A stretch of 64,000 nt of DNA from Fusarium oxysporum f. sp. lycopersici 4287 (GCF_000149955.1 NW_017264855.1:1-64000), one strand, 5' to 3'; counted from the stretch's first letter, positions 22,783-35,404 are shown. A program made the numbers and translations. The notes: generated from the sequence alone by a model not told the origin.

Positions 22783-23010
22783 GTTGGCCCGTGATACATG
22801 CCGTAATGATTATATACCTTCTGGAATGGTTGAAATGCTACCACGTCTGATATTTAGATGGGAATGGTGGCTTATGATAAGATAATTGTAGAGGACCCTT
22901 AAGTGGTTAGCTTTAGTGTCAAGTGTGAGTCCCGCAATGCAACGTATAAATGTAAGTGTAGGCGTCTACCGTGCGGTGATGACAGTTGACGACCACTTTC
23001 GTCAACCAAA

Positions 23011-23200
23011 TGTTGTTGGTTCACGCAAGGATGCTGAGTGCAGTTGACAAATAGATTGTTATTATTCTCTCCTTGCAGTCGAAGGACCTTTTAGGCCTCA
23101 ATCTGAGTTGCGACATCGTTCCCTTCTGTTGATGGTTGAGTGTTCCTAGTTAGAAGGCCTTTATATCCATACACATCCAGTAGGTCAAGCATTTATCTCT
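23011..23200 (-). mobile_element. LTR fragment
   Basis: It starts TGTTGTTGG and shares GATGCTGAG and CAGTTGACAA with the LTR at 17559, and CAGTCGAAGGACCTTT with that at 48320 (reverse strand). The far boundary is not defined. Confidence 0.4.
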
Positions 23201-23300
23201 TCCAGGTCAGCCACTGACTGGTTTACTCTAGCTTTGGAATGATGCTGGGACTGCCTACGAGGTTGAGCGATTCCTGGAAGGGGATATGATAGATCTCGGG

Positions 23301-23540
23301 NNNNNNNNNNNNNNNNNNNNNNNNNNNNNNNNNNNNNNNNNNNNNNNNNNNNNNNNNNNNNNNNNNNNNNNNNNNNNNNNNNNNNNNNNNNNNNNNNNNN
23401 NNNNNNNNNNNNNNNNNNNNNNNNNNNNNNNNNNNNNNNNNNNNNNNNNNNNNNNNNNNNNNNNNNNNNNNNNNNNNNNNNNNNNNNNNNNNNNNNNNNN
23501 NNNNNNNNNNNNNNNNNNNNNNNNNNNNNNNNNNNNNNNN
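23301..23540. other. Assembly gap (240 N)
   Basis: Run of N. The sequence to its right changes abruptly to AT-rich DNA, so the gap sits at the edge of repeat sequence. Confidence 0.99.
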
Positions 23541-24006
23541 AATAATCTAATATTAATTAAATTATAAACTAAGTTTTAGGCAGTCTTGGTCTATATAGGC
23601 ATAGGTTGCCTAACTAAGGAGCTTTAATAATCTTAGATTAAGGGACTGGTCTGGTCTAGCAAGTTTGTTAACTAGATTATAATCTAAAGTCTCTTAGTTA
23701 TTTAAGATTAATAATTTAAATTCGGTGTCTTAGATAGAGCGTTAAAGGGTCCTTCTAGAATAGTTTCTAGATATATCCTGTTAGCTAATTTGCAAGCTCT
23801 ATAAAATATCTAATAAAGGAAATAGCTCTAGGTAAGTTAAATATATATATGCAGTAGAAGGAAGCCTTTTAACTTCTTACACTGTCTAGGAAAAATAGAA
23901 AAGAAAATAGAAAACACTCAGCTTTGCGGTTAGAGAAAAACAGTGCCCTCCGGGCTTATAACCTGTTAAACAAAAAAAAAAAAGAAAAGAAAAGGGGGGT
24001 TGATTA
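23541..24006. other. AT-rich, RIP-like non-coding DNA
   Basis: Stops in all frames and runs of TTAATAA-type sequence. Probably a degraded repeat. A poly-purine stretch ending GGGGGGTTGATTA abuts the LTR-like repeat at 24007. Confidence 0.5.
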
Positions 24007-24117
24007 TGTTGTTGTTGGATCTAAGTTGCATGTGTCTGAGAGGAGCACAGCTCCTTACATTATATCCACATCCTAGCCACCAGCAGATCGGACCATCTTA
24101 GCCATACTGTCTCAACA
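24007..24117. repeat. 111-bp LTR-like repeat, copy 1
   Basis: The ends TGTTG...CAACA form a 5-bp inverted pair. Copy 2 is at 51151-51261, equal in length, with about 11 mismatches by hand count. A purine-rich tract precedes both copies, as a polypurine tract precedes a 3' LTR. No target duplication was found. Confidence 0.55.
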
Positions 24118-24135
24118 AATTTCCACCCTTTCATC

Positions 24136-25940
24136 ATGCAACCTCGCAATTATTACATTAGTTATCTGCCTAATAAACCACTTGATCTTTTCCACCTTTT
24201 TGTGCCTAAATCGCTGTTTTGGAGATGGATCGAATATACTAATAGCTGGATTTATTACCTGTTTAAAAATGCTATAGTTGATAGCTGGAATAACCTATTT
24301 CACGAACGGGCTAAGCTCCTAGCTTGGGACAAGATCTCCGCCTCACAGATCTACGTATGGCTCGGCTTGCTGATTCATATAGGAATTCATAAGGAAAGAA
24401 GGATCAGAAGCCATTGGAAGACCCCCCGACTAGGACAATAAGGCCCCCTACACTCCGTTATCAAGTTTATGCCCTACTGGAGGGTTCAGTTGATCCACCG
24501 CTGTCTCCGTCCTTTTGACCACACCAAGATCGATAAAAACGCCCCCCTTCCGAAGGCATTCCAAGCCGCTAAAGAGTGGTCTGACCACATACAGAGAGTG
24601 TCAGCTGCATTCTTCCAACCAGGCTCTCATCTCGCTGTAGATAAGTGTATTTTCCGCTATACAGGCAGATCAACGGCGACAACTGTTGTCAAAGGGAAAC
24701 CGACCCCGCTTGGCTTCAAGATCTGGGTCATAGCCGAAGAAGGCTGCTTTATTCGGTGACTTTGGCATTTTAAAGGCTCAAATATGATGCCCTAAGCAGG
24801 GGGCCAAGGCGAAAGAGAGGTCGCCCTAGCACACAAAAGAGAGAGGCAGCTAGCAAAGAAGCAGCTGCTCTCACACAACTAGGCAATACACAGGGGCGTC
24901 GTTATTTCTCTATGTGATTCGCTGCCAAAGTAGACATATCATATCTTCGTCGATAACCTCTTCTCAACACCCCCTCTTTTCCAGAAGTTTCATAATCACG
25001 GATACAGGGCCACAGGCACAGTCCGCCATAACTATGGCATACATAAGGACCTAAAAAGGGATAAAGCCCTCGATAAATTAGGACGTTATAACTATGCCTT
25101 CAATAAAGTCAGGGCTATCCCGACGAGGGATAATAAGGTAAGAAGCTATGACAGGTTTCTACATATTTCCCTTACTAGCTTATCTTTTTCCCTCCTTCCT
25201 AGGTCAATCAAATAGCTTAGAAAGGTAGCAGCCTTGTGCTCTTCATCACTACCGTCTTCCGAGGAGATAAGCATACCAATAAGAAGAGGAAGAAGCCATC
25301 TATAGACCACCCGCGAGCCCGGCCAATACAACTATTCTTTGATGAGGAAAGCACCAAAGTCATTCTAATCCCGACAGCAGCTGCTGCTTATAATAATAAA
25401 ATAAATTATATTAATCGAGGTAACCAATTAAGGTCATACACAAGCTATGATCACCCCCTTCGCCGGGGGGCTTGGTAGGCTCTGACCTGGACCTTCCTTC
25501 TCGATGTTACACTTACTAACCGCTATATGCTTCAACTACATGGTCCCCAGCCAAATTAGGAGAGTTGTACGTCACAAGAGGATTAGCAGAAGTGCATTTT
25601 AAACGCCTTATTCAACACATATCATCAAGAAAGTCAAGCAAGGAAGAGATATCGGTCAGGGGCTGAAGAGGACATAGATCATCAAGAAACACGGCAAAAA
25701 CACATAGAGAGGGACATCAACCATGTCTATCGTGGCCGCAAACCAAGGTGCCTAGCCTGCTCAGGCTTCCGACAAGGGCAAATAAGGTCAAAAGGGCCAA
25801 AAGGGCATGCCTTGAGTGAAATAAGCGGTAATGCAAGCAGCAGGCGTAGGGCAAAGCAGACTAGGTATGCCTGCAAGGTGTGTGATGTAGCAATTTGTAA
25901 CAATAAGAACTGCTGGTACTTCTATCACCGCCTAGATTAG
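24136..25940 (+). pseudogene. piggyBac-type transposase relic (DDE_Tnp_1_7)
   Basis: Translated in order with frame changes: N-terminal NYYISYLPNKPLDLFHLF and LAWDKISASQIYVWLGLL; the first catalytic block HLAVDKCIFRYTGRSTATT with VVKGKPTPLGFKIWVIAEEG; NYGIHKDLKRDKALDKLGRY; VNQIAXKGSSLVLFITTVF; the last catalytic region AYNNKINYINRGNQLRSYTS; and a Cys-rich tail, CKVCDVAICNNKNCWYFYH, ending at TAG 25938-25940. Stops at the places of Trp (for example after EEGCFIR) are TGA or TAG, as RIP would give. The about 600-codon span matches a full-length transposase. TIRs and TTAA ends could not be identified. Confidence 0.75.
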
Positions 25941-28900
25941 GTGGCGGTAGAAGGACCAGTACCATTTAATTGGTGCATTTTAATTGGCTATAACCCCTCG
26001 TCGTGACCGAATTGTAGCCTTAAGACCTCTTAGGAGATACACTAGGCTGGGACTCGAGGCGCAATTCTTATCCTAAAAAGACTAAGAAATGCGAGGTTTC
26101 GGCAACAGGACGAAAGTGGAACCATGCACTTAGTTCTATCATAAAGGGTTAGCTCAACTATCCTGATGGGCAGAGCAAATAGAGTTTCGAGTGGGGCCAT
26201 TTGTACCAGCCATCTGAAACCCAATGCTGATCTCAACTTTGTGAGTCCCAGCAGATCCCCAGCGACAAGCAAGGCCAAGATGACGACTTCTACGTCCAGG
26301 AAATGCACAGTTAATAATTTTCAAATAAGTTTACGGGCTGTTTGAGATGCTTACTTTTCTGGTTAAGAATAGAAGAAAGTAATCATCGACTTTTACTGCC
26401 AAGACGGCTGCTTAAGATAAGACATAATTATGCCATTTTATTTCTTAAACCATAACCCTGCATGTATAAGTAGCGCTAATTACAGGCCCTCTATCAGTCT
26501 CCCTTCTCTTGCCGATAATACGTCTGTAAGCACTAGAAGCTCGAACTACTGAAACTTTAATAAAATGCAGTAATAAGACACTGAAATGTTTATATGCCAG
26601 TAGTATGGTCGCAGAATGCTCGCTCGGCACATCCAACTTACCGGGCTCTTTTTAACCGGACTGTTAATCAGTCCGATTAGCCGTGCCGTGATTGGCGAGA
26701 GACGCCTCTGACTGTCGTGAAATGAGGTTCTTGATCGTGCACTGTCACACGGCGACTTGCCCTGAATTGGCAGGCCAGCGTCGAAAAGGTCTGTTCCCCA
26801 AGAAAGATATTAACGCTGCTCAAACCTATCTCATCGACGCCGGCTGGTCACCAATGCTTAGACAGCGACCTTACTGTATAATTAAGCTGGAGGTCGCGAA
26901 TGATAATAGATGAAACAATGCAGGCATCCTAAATCCAGGCCCATACAGAGGCAAAAGACCTGGAATACACTAAAGGAACTTGAAGATGGCTTGACCCCTA
27001 AGACTTGTCTCTTCTGACTACCTTGTCCCTCTGGATGCACCAATTTTGAAGCAGGGGCATGATTAAAGTGTTCCAACAGCTCTGATTTTGGCATCGGACT
27101 TTAATTCCCCGGTTCGAGATTCGCTTGGCTAAAGCTAACAATCCAGCTCGCTAAGAGCTTGCATTAGAGTCCCAATGGGGACATCAGCCCGCACAGCAGA
27201 GGAAGGACCGGCGCAGCCATGCCGGAAGACTGGTACGGATATCAAACGAGTACGAGCAGAAGAACCAATATAAGCTAGCCGACACAGCGTGCGTTCCAGT
27301 AATCTCTCCAGGGGAAGCAGAGTATCGGTATGAATCAAGATTTTACAGCTCCGATACAGCACTCCAGGCAGCACGGGGGACTGAGGAATCAAGCATCGAG
27401 CTAAGATCGTCAAGGGCTAATCTGAGTCACATTTACACTAGTTCCTGACGTGACCGGATAGTAATGCCGATACTTAATTTTGCTTCCTCGTATTTAGCCA
27501 TAGTTACCGCATCGTCACATCGGTCCAAATGAATTGACGGCGATGTAATACTGAACCCTTTCTAACCGCACACTAGGACAAAGGTTGATGTAAGCCATCC
27601 AGGCCGAGTCCGCGTCGGTCGTAAGCAGAATGAGAACAGAAACGAAGCAAGCAAAACATGACCCGACAACTGCCATACGCCACCTTAATTAGCGGTTAAA
27701 GTGGCGTGGGTACCAGGTTGTCATGGCATGGTTGCCAAAAATCTTACGCTCAATAAAAATCAGCAATTTTGTCAAAACTCGGATCTGTCGTCGCACCGGT
27801 AAGAGACGATCCGATCTATTCGAGTACGAACGATTTGGCTGTACTACACAGGCACTTCACATATCGAGCGGCATGGAGATAACGGGACGCTTAATATGGG
27901 CATATGATGAGCAAAACTCGGGCGAGGGGATGATTTATAGCGAGATGACTACACTAACCAATTTTTTCTTCAGAATGTCTTCCTTGCGAACAGGAGGAAA
28001 CCGTGTAATCTGACCCTGGCGCTACACGCTGAGCGCTCACCTCACCTCCGCTCTCACTTGACAGGGGTTTTACGGGATATACGCCCGCATTACCTATCCA
28101 GGCGTAGTTTCAGCTGTCCCAATGACTGGGAGCAGTAAGAGATGGTCCGGGATTCCATTCTATTTTTGCTAACCTACAGAGAATAACACGTTGGCCAGTT
28201 GTGTCTGTGGTCTGGCATGCTGATTCTGATATCCAAGAGTTAAAATAGCTCAGGGACTCCAGCTGACTGAGCATTATCAATCGTGCTTATAAGCGCCTTA
28301 GTGCTCTCCTGTTGGTTAATACATGGATCGAGACCGTAATGCCCCGGATATTACCATTAGTCGCCCTGAAGACTCAAGGAATATAGAAACCCATGAGTGG
28401 CAATATTGTGGTCTTAGTGACGGAGGCCAGATCAGTTAGGCGCAGGGGTTCCTCCCGCCAGAGATCCTACCAAATGACGCCATGTGCCTTACACTAGATA
28501 TTTGGATGGTAATGGCCCTGCTGATCTTAACGCCCCAAGTCTTCTTATTGCGAGCTAGGGCTGAACATGCTTCGAATCCAATTGAATTGGGGAATTGAGG
28601 TGTTGGGTTTGTTTATGAGTTCCTGTTACATCCCCTACTCCTACGCCGCAAGTATGCTTCCCCCGCGGCACCAACTTTACAAGCTGGTCGTGCTAGTGGT
28701 GGTCCAGTATCGCATTCCGGTGATAATAATTGATGAGTTATAGGTGCTGCTATTTGCTCCCATATATGAACCTCCGACTCTTTTTATCAGCTCGCGCTCT
28801 GCTTCCATCTTTAGGCTCTTGATTCTCATCGTTAAAGGATTCTATCACTACATTCTTCTTATATGCTTAGGGTTATTAGACCCATAGTCCAGTAATACCA

Positions 28901-29317
28901 TCTTAAATATTGAGCCACAGTTTAGCCTTCCCCTGCCTGACCATACCATCTCTGTCTGTCGTCGCCCGAGAAGCTCTAGACCAGGCGTGGGACCTCCTGA
29001 AATCTCGCATTTTGTGGTTTCAAAGCCACCCATTGTGAGGGCTGTACAGACCTCAAGGCCAATATATCCCTTCAAACTGTCTATTGGCACCCGTGGACTG
29101 GGATCCCCGATGGCCACATTCCTACAGCTGCCATACTCTCCCTCCATGGGAGATCTTAGGTCCGTGCCCTCTACATTCAAAACTATCACACTATACCAGT
29201 CGACTCCTTCGTCAAGTCCATGGAGTCCTGCGCTTCCCCAATGTCTGGAAATATAATGTTAAACCATGTCACGCATATTAATTAACGGATAGTTCGTTCT
29301 TCGAGGAGCCAATAGAT
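25941..29317. other. About 3.4 kb without a recognisable gene
   Basis: Composition is normal for gene space, but every open frame is under 115 codons and none shows a family motif. The two longest (28848-29189 minus, 27723-28013 plus) lack splice-consistent extensions that I could find. It may hold lineage-specific small genes or old relics. The last 300 bp should contain the promoter of the bZIP gene. Confidence 0.4.
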
Positions 29318-30295
29318 ATGTTCCGGGTCCCGATAGTGGGGACCGATATTCCAGAACAGCAGCCCCATTATAGCGCCGCACTGGCCCAGCTCATGGAGTC
29401 CAATCGACTCTGGGACAGCGGAACCTCGCAAGAGATATTATCGAGAGCTGAGCGCGACGATACACCAGTCAAGCCGCTTCGCAACCGGAGCCAAGCGCGG
29501 CCGCGTTCGGCGCCTTCGAAAGCCAGCGCCCCTGCGGTGATGGTAAAGTCGCCTGAACCAAAAAAACGCGGTCAGAAACTCAAGAAACAGTCCAAAGGAT
29601 CAAACCCAACAGGGCAGCAGGAGGAGCTCGACGATGATGACCTTCTCAAGAATCCCCGCCGAAGACGCATCCTCGAACGTAACCGAATCGCTGCCACCAG
29701 ATGCCGGTTACGCAAACGCGACGAAGCTTCAGCCCTTGCTTCCCAAGAACAAGCCATGGAAGACCGGAACCGCTACCTATCTTCGTGTTTTAATTCTCTA
29801 ACTACCGAAATATACTATCTAAAGACGGAATTGTTACGGCACACCGACTGCAACTGCGATCTCATTCAAGCATACATTTCCAGCGAGGCAAGGAAGTCCG
29901 TGGACGCCTTGCTTACTTGTTCTTCACCTTTGACGGCCTATGGCTGCTCTATGAACCCTGAATATGTAGGCTCGATCAGCACCAGCACTACTGGCTCTAT
30001 GGATTCTCAAAGCCCCAGAGCGGTTAGCATCTTGCCGACCTGGACGACCGCCTTTTATCAAAGGCCGAAGGCTTCAGAGGTTAGAGATGGCATGCTCAAC
30101 GTAAGTTTGGAACCGCTCCTAAATACTTACGAGCCGCATGATTCGATGGCTTCTATCGGGACGATTTCCGGTGTGACTCTCGCTGGATCTGTTCCGGGGC
30201 TATATATGAGCACGGGGCCGCAACAGCAGGTAACGAATGAGACGGGCTTGGACTCAAATTGCATTTTCGCTTACGCAGGCCACCTCTTATTATAA
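29318..30295 (+). CDS. bZIP transcription factor, ATF/CREB-like
   Basis: Single frame of 325 aa. The basic region KNPRRRRILERNRIAATRCR (about residues 111-130) carries the N-x-x-A-A-x-x-C-R core that contacts DNA. A leucine zipper with a weak heptad follows (about 134-175), then HTDCNCDLIQAYI, as in Atf1-type fungal bZIPs. The N-terminal third is Lys/Ser/Pro-rich and probably disordered. The C-terminal end is uncertain: a GTAACG donor after PQQQ (near 30229) and a GCAG acceptor near 30277 would replace the last 21 residues with a longer tail. Both ends are plausible. It lies alone, with the hydrolase remnant 1.3 kb downstream on the other strand. Confidence 0.8.
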   Translation: MFRVPIVGTDIPEQQPHYSAALAQLMESNRLWDSGTSQEILSRAERDDTPVKPLRNRSQARPRSAPSKASAPAVMVKSPEPKKRGQKLKKQSKGSNPTGQQEELDDDDLLKNPRRRRILERNRIAATRCRLRKRDEASALASQEQAMEDRNRYLSSCFNSLTTEIYYLKTELLRHTDCNCDLIQAYISSEARKSVDALLTCSSPLTAYGCSMNPEYVGSISTSTTGSMDSQSPRAVSILPTWTTAFYQRPKASEVRDGMLNVSLEPLLNTYEPHDSMASIGTISGVTLAGSVPGLYMSTGPQQQVTNETGLDSNCIFAYAGHLLL

Positions 30296-31583
30296 TACTG
30301 TTGGGACGAGGAAAGAAAAAGCTTTGCACCGGTACTTGAAGACAAGCTTGGGAACTTGGTGCTGGAGGCACCATTTTGGCGCCCAGGATTTCTCCCCAAT
30401 AGCACACCTGTTTTAGTTATCTACTGTCGTATTATTTTTATTGATCTAATCAGCCTTGGAGCTGTCAATCTCTAATTCGATAGTTTCAGTATTCCTAAAG
30501 GCACTAGCTTCCCTTCTTTGCCGCGTATTTATATGGAATAAGACAACAGTCTTACTGGTATGACGGGAGCGTCCGGAGTGTTGGTCCCAGGGCGGGGTCG
30601 ACATATAACTAGGCGCATGGGGCAGGCCACAGGGACTATTATACGCGTTTACGCGTCTACGCGCCTGCCCGCATTCTCTCTTTCTTCTCTAACGTAGTAT
30701 TCTCGCAATACAGTGGCATTGCTTCTTGAGCTGACCTCATCTGGCCCGTGATAGCCACCAGGTCCTCAAAAGGCTGCCAACCAAGCAACCATTGATGATA
30801 TTTTCGGAACTGAGAGTCAGCGCCAGAAAGAGCGAGGTTCAACAAGAAAAGGGTCTTGTCTCGGCTATTCAATGGAAATGAGAAGATTTTAGTTACTTAA
30901 TTCATTCTAAATGTGCAGTAGGGGAACTACTGTTTATGTACAGGCACGATCTCTTATAGAATGTTCCTCCTCCTCCTTCCACAACTTGCCACCAACTTGG
31001 TCGCCTCACACTTGTGATCTCCAATAAGAGATGTAATTGCGACGTGGTTTGTGGCGGTTTAGTGGGGGTGAAGGTGTTGTGGTGGGGTAAACTATACCGA
31101 GGGCGCTGAGGTTGCTGATGGGAGGCACCAGAGGCGTGTATGTGTAACGATTTGGTCAGTTTCTAACAGTAGACTAGACTGTTCAGGTTTATGTTAGTAC
31201 GGAGATTAGGACGTTGACAGTTTAAGCAAGTACAATAAAGGTATTACATTGGATAATACACTTGAGGGTATTGAGTACTATACAGCACCTACCAGCCATA
31301 CGTACCATGCTCGCCGTAATGAATTAATGCATATACTCGAAATGCGATTTACTGAACCAAAGTTGGTGGTGACCTGAATCCGTTTGGCTCAAATAGAGCC
31401 AGGTCGTTATTTCATTAGCGCGTTTTGTTTTCCTATGGGACTTTAAATAGATTCGCAGTTAAATCTGTCGCGCAGTTAGGATAGCATATTCCAGTGGCAC
31501 GGCCTTTTCTAAACAGGTTTGACTGAATTAGGATGGACATAACTAGGAAGAAACTCGAGAGTTATAGGACTAACGTTTCGAAT
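30296..31583. other. Intergenic, with one possible orphan exon (30657-30872 minus)
   Basis: On the minus strand at 30657-30872 a 71-codon frame preceded by a TTGAATAG acceptor-like site has coding-like composition (ADSQFRKYHQWLLGWQPFED). It could be the last exon of a lost gene, but no upstream exon is found. The remainder shows nothing. Confidence 0.3.
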
Positions 31584-32504
31584 TTAGTGTCCAAGAACCC
31601 TGTGGACCCAATCCGACTTCGCTTGGGCAGCCGCTTTAGACGATGCTGCTGTTGGAGCAATCCCTTCGAAACCGTGACATCCTCCACCCCAAAGATGGAT
31701 ATCCGTGAGGACGCCGCATTGTGACAACCTCAGAGCATATGCCATAGCCTCGTCTCTGAAAGGCTCAGCCCCACCAACATCGACAAATGTGGGCGGGAGG
31801 CGGGAAAGATCTGTAGCTCTGTCAGGAGCAACGTATATGCTTACACCATCCTTGCCAACCTGATCACCAAGCACGCATGCCCATGCCTTCCTATTCTGGT
31901 CGGTGCAGTATGCAGCCCGTTCCCTTTCGAACTGAGCCGCCGAGACGGTGATGTTTCGGTCGTCAAGCATTGGGCACATGAGCATCTGGCCCCATAATCT
32001 CGGTCCGCCCCGATCCCTCGACAACAATACCGTACCGGCAGCAAGTCCACCACCAGCTGATGCTCCCGCAATCATCAGCCGTTGCGGATCGAGGTAAAAC
32101 TCCTCAAGATGTTCTTCAACCCAGAGGAGTGCGGTGTAACAATCTTCGACGAGCGTCATGCCCTTATGTTCTGGCGCCAGGCGATATTCAACCGTGACAA
32201 TGACGGCGTCACATTCCTTGATGAATAGTGTGAAGGGATTCAGGCCGAGGAAGCGGTCGCCGAGAACCATGGCACCCCCGTGAATGTGTAAAATGCAGGG
32301 TCTCAAGCCTTTAGCATCCTTTGATGTTTTGGATGAGAGAATAGAGATGGCAATGTCGCCATGAGAACCTGGAATAGTGCGATCCTCGATAGTCAGATCC
32401 GGATCTGAAAAAATATCACCCTTGGCATCTTTGAACAAAGCCGCTACTGTCTTGCGCGCTTCGCAGATTTCGTCATAGGTTTCCCCGATGATGAGGTCGG
32501 GTAA
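31584..32504 (-). pseudogene. Alpha/beta hydrolase (HSL / hydrolase_3 type), 5' end lost to a transposon
   Basis: The readable frame runs from LPDLIIGETYDEI to the stop at 31584, about 306 codons. The oxyanion motif HIHGGAMVLGD, the nucleophile elbow GASAGGG, the acid in DVGGAEPFRDEA and the catalytic His in GGGCHGFE are all present in hormone-sensitive-lipase order. There is no ATG in the proper place: upstream of 32504 the sequence becomes AT-rich copia DNA, so about 40-60 N-terminal residues are missing. Relatives hydrolyse short acyl esters or secondary-metabolite esters. The ORF start at 32438 is TTG, not a real start. A candidate for the displaced N-terminus lies beyond the transposon nest, at 38274-38399. 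Confidence 0.75.
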
Positions 32505-32509
32505 GAAAT

Positions 32510-35240
32510 AAAAGCATTTTATTATAATAAAAGGAATTATCTTTAATCTATCTCTATTAGATATGCCAGATTAGAATAATCCTGCTAAGTATTCTAGGGG
32601 GGTAATTATAACTATTACTTATAAGCTTTAAATATTGGGAAATCTATTATAGAAACTCTAGCCTTATATTATTACTTATACTACCTGCCTCCTTAATTAT
32701 ATTCTAGTTTAATAAAAATAATAGCAAACTCCGTTTAAGATAGTTTATAGCAGAAAGCTAAACCTCTCTTATCTTAAAATTATTAGCTCTCTCGCCTATA
32801 TATTAATTAAAAATAAGAAAGCTTATCTAGCTAGAGCAAAACTATAAGAAAACGCGCTTATAGGATAGCTTATTAGATTTATTATAACTAATATTTATAA
32901 AGTTTAGATTCTATACCTTAATTATATTATATCTTATAATATTTAAATTAACGAGAAAGTTATATGTAATCTACAGCTTACTATAACTTATCCTAAATCA
33001 GGATAGGCTCTTGCTATTATAGCCAATAAAGTTAATCTAGATAAAGAAGATGTTAAGTTATTGCCTATTACAGAGGATATAGTAATATTAGTTCCTATTT
33101 CAATCTAAACAGAAGTTAAGCCACCTCCACTAGGGTTACTTCTTATACTACAAAGCTTACCTAAATAAGCAACAGCAGGGGAAATACAGGTTAAATAGCC
33201 AGACGTGTTATAGCCCCCAAATCAAGTAGCTATCTATTAAGTATTATTATATCCTCAGATAAATATATTAGGAGAAGAGGCACCTAGAAAGAAAGGAATA
33301 ATAGATACCGAGGTGCTCTAGAACCTTTAGATAACTTCTAGGAGAAATATTAAACTATCTCTAAGAAGTTAGGATATAATTAAAATACTTAAACTGCACT
33401 CTACCTTACATCAAGTCTAGAAGCAAGCATAAAGATAGGTATATACCCTATAACTAGAATGCGCAAAGCTAGGATATTAGATCGCCTATGCCTTTGCAGC
33501 TGCATAATTAATCCGAACCTATCGGAGGGACCTGCTATTACTACCTGAATTCTAGTATTAACTAAAATAGTACCCTAAGAGAGAAGGCTTTAAATAAGCT
33601 ATAGGCGCTAAGATTAACTTACTTAAGGAGAAGAAATCCTTTTAACTAGTTAATTATCTAGAAGGTAAATAAAGACTATTACTTAAATAGGTCTTTACCT
33701 ATAAACTGGATAATATAGGATATCTTATTTATTATTAAGCCTGCATTTATATTAGAGGTAATCTCTAATACTACTCTGGTAAAGATATCTATGCAGTAAC
33801 TAGTGCTTATTAAAGCTTCTGGATTCTAATGGCTCTTATCTATGCATTTAGGCTAATATATTACTAAGTTAATTTTAAGAATGCCTTTATTAATGCTAAA
33901 ATAGATAAGAAGGTCTATACTATATATATACTAGGATATAGTTAATTAGGAAAGATTTAAAGACTGCTTAAAGTGCTTTATACTCTGTATAAGTTACTAA
34001 AATTATAATACTATAAACTTATATAGTTCCTTATAGACCTGGGATTTAAATAATACCTAGATAAACTATATATTTTTATTAATAAGGAGACTTATTTTAT
34101 CTTATTTCTTTATATTAGTAATCTTTATATTATTATATAATCTAATTATCTCTAATAAGTTAATGAATTTAAAGTAGTAATAAATAGTAAATATAGGATT
34201 AAGGATTTAGGAGAAGTAATTACCTTCCTTAATATTAGGATTATTTAAGATACTAAGGCTAAGAAGCTCTAGATCTGCCAGGATAGATATATTAATAAAC
34301 TTTATAATAAGTTCAGGATTAATAAATTAATAAGAATAATAACTCCTCTTATTCTATTATACCATCCCTAACCTTTTAAAGGATAGGCCACTATTTAATA
34401 GATAACAGAGATATAAGAAAAGGTAGGATTAGTTCTATATATAGCAGTAATAATAAGACTAGATATCTCCTATATAGCTAGCCAGTTAAGCTAATTTGCT
34501 ATAAACCCTTTACTAGAGTACCTGCAGTATATAAATAAAGTTCTCTTATATCTCTAGACTATATAGTACTATGCCATTAAGTTCTTAGGCTCTATAAATA
34601 AGGCCATAGCAGTAGAGACAGGTAATAATAAAGTGCTATAGTAGTTAAGTAACATATTATTTGCAGATAATCTAAAGACTTAAAAATCTACCTAGGGCTA
34701 TCTTATAAAGTTATTTAGCAGGGTAATTATATAGTAGTCTTTAAAACAGAAGATTATAATTATATTAATAACTAAAGTAGAACTATTATTACTATCTTAT
34801 ATAGTAAGGGAGATAATAGCTTTATACTAATTATTTAGTTAGATATAATTTAATCTAAAATACTAACTATGTATCCTCTATAATAATTAATAAATAGTAA
34901 GACTAGTCTAGAAAGAGAGACTATAACTAATATTAAAGTTAAGATATATTAATATCTATAATCTTTAGCTAAGAGAGATCTATTAAGACGGTAAAATTAC
35001 AGTTTAATAGGTTCTAATAATAGACATGCCTGCAGTGGCTTTATAAAACCTCTTTTAGTAGAAAAGTATTCTTACTTCGTAAAATAATTAGGTCTGGTTA
35101 ATATCTTACTGCAGATTAATCTAGAACACGTTTCAGAGGAGGATATTAATTAGGATAATATGCAAATCTTATCTAATACAGACTGAAATCTGGGGGGGTG
35201 TGTCGCAGGCCGGGCATAGTCTCAATGACCCTCAGGAACA
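32510..35240 (+). mobile_element. 5'-truncated, RIP-mutated Ty1/copia retrotransposon (body and start of 3' LTR)
   Basis: Plus-strand frames follow copia pol through many stops. The integrase C-terminal block (KIISSLAYILIKNKKA..., TNIYKV) is near 32780-32910, reverse transcriptase (MALIYAFRLIYY, KNAFINAKIDKKVYTIY, LLKVLYTLYK) near 33830-34000, the YVDD site mutated to an LYISNLYII-like string near 34110, and IKDLGEVITFLNIRII near 34200. Gag, protease and the 5' LTR are missing. A polypurine tract CTGGGGGGGTGTG ends at 35200-35202, and the 3' LTR begins TGTCGCAGG at 35201. The MULE at 35241 interrupts this LTR; it resumes at 38126 and ends TGCGACA at 38273. Confidence 0.78.
35232..35240. repeat. 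9-bp target-site duplication, left copy
   Basis: TCAGGAACA immediately precedes the MULE. The same 9 bp follow it at 38126-38134. Confidence 0.9.
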
Positions 35241-35342
35241 GGGGCCCCATAGGGACACGCCTAGGCGCCTCTCCACTTCTGCACGCGTAGGCGTGCGGAT
35301 TATGTCAGCCCCCAATTTGGCACAACTCCACAACTGCATTTC
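35241..35342 (+). repeat. MULE left terminal inverted repeat
   Basis: Matches the reverse complement of 38024-38125 over 102 bp. It contains the internal inverted pair around GCACGCGTAGGCGTGC. Confidence 0.92.
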
Positions 35343-35404
35343 TCAGGGGCTGCGGCTATTGCTGCCATTGCTAACCACAACCGTAGTTTTCAGGGGTTGC
35401 CGTT

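Noticed and set aside
27080..27130. GGTTCGAGA-like T-loop suggesting a tRNA
   Set aside because: No matching acceptor stem, D-arm or anticodon arm could be drawn upstream.
28848..29189. 113-codon minus-strand frame
   Set aside because: Looks partly coding-like but no family motif, start context or neighbouring exon supports it.
35191..35240. Separate gene start upstream of the MULE
   Set aside because: The bases are the copia polypurine tract and the beginning of its LTR.
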